Origin: an uncultured Bacilli bacterium
GTDB taxonomy: Bacteria; Bacillota_I; Bacilli_A; RF39; UBA660
Direction: 5' to 3'
Assembly (NCBI GenBank): GCA_947632545.1
Contig: CANRPP010000011.1
Coordinates: 1 to 34,808, forward strand
Length of the DNA stretch: 34,808 nucleotides
Shown here piece by piece: positions 34,798-34,808 of the stretch (position 1 is the stretch's first letter; each line of letters begins with the position of its first letter). Below the pieces are notes generated by a model that did not search any database, was not told where the DNA came from, and was given only the letters and a program-made list of their open reading frames with translations. Position numbers and translations under genes: made by a program.

Positions 34798-34808
34798 TAT
34801 ACAAACAT

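Noticed and set aside
34781-34808. LexA-like operator at the window end (GTTCG with TTGACA)
   Set aside because: Only one half-site is seen and the downstream gene is outside the window; a single half-site is not evidence.

Overview
The window looks like a chromosome segment from an uncultured, very AT-rich, low-G+C Gram-positive bacterium of the animal gut (Bacillota, Bacilli/RF39-like or Erysipelotrichales-like). This is an inference. It rests on strong A+T bias, AGGAGG/GGTGAT ribosome binding sites, extended -10 promoters, an LTA-synthase-type enzyme, a sortase with a thioester adhesin, GatCAB, and a bile-salt-hydrolase-like enzyme. Visible tryptophans are encoded by TGG and TGA acts as a stop, so the standard bacterial code fits better than the Mycoplasma code. 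Only two real genes lie on the minus strand; everything else reads rightward from the 3' end of a 5S rRNA.

Layout. 1-78: tail of a 5S rRNA gene. 215-2740: tsaE-tsaB-rimI-tsaD, for tRNA t6A and ribosomal protein acetylation. 2808-3886: a small unknown protein and a membrane-anchored CPWC thioredoxin-like protein. 3981-7586: an SsuA/NMT1-type ABC importer whose binding protein is separated from its ATPase and permease by a minus-strand SDR gene. 7649-8626: choloylglycine hydrolase. 8722-10320: a cytosolic protein with a transglutaminase-like Cys-His-Asp signature, convergent with a small unknown gene (10338-10763). 10997-14914: a surface module of a thioester/SpaA-repeat adhesin, a sortase overlapping it, and a membrane protein with a repeat tail. 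14992-19589: pcrA, an unknown gene, a nucleotidyltransferase, a Bax-inhibitor-1 protein and a membrane protein. 19632-19989: a decayed KilA-N gene, probably a phage remnant. 20070-23012: ligA and a membrane protein. 23121-26284: gatCAB. 26343-29701: a membrane protein, a sensor with a degenerate GGDEF domain, and a YihY/BrkB protein. 29775-32518: an LTA-synthase-like enzyme and an anchored partner. 32574-32738: a possible mini-gene. 32788-34724: an operon of membrane proteins with a TSCPD protein and a LiaF-like protein.

How it works together. Much of the window is housekeeping (tRNA modification, Asn/Gln-tRNA amidation, DNA repair). The accessory content is mainly about the cell surface and host niche: covalent adhesion, wall polymer synthesis, envelope-stress response, bile acid deconjugation and nutrient import. 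The least conventional parts are the adhesin-sortase-repeat-membrane-protein locus, whose sortase has Gln where the catalytic Arg is expected, the transglutaminase-like protein, the DGNEF sensor and the KilA-N relic. I see no CRISPR array, no tRNA gene and no intact mobile element.
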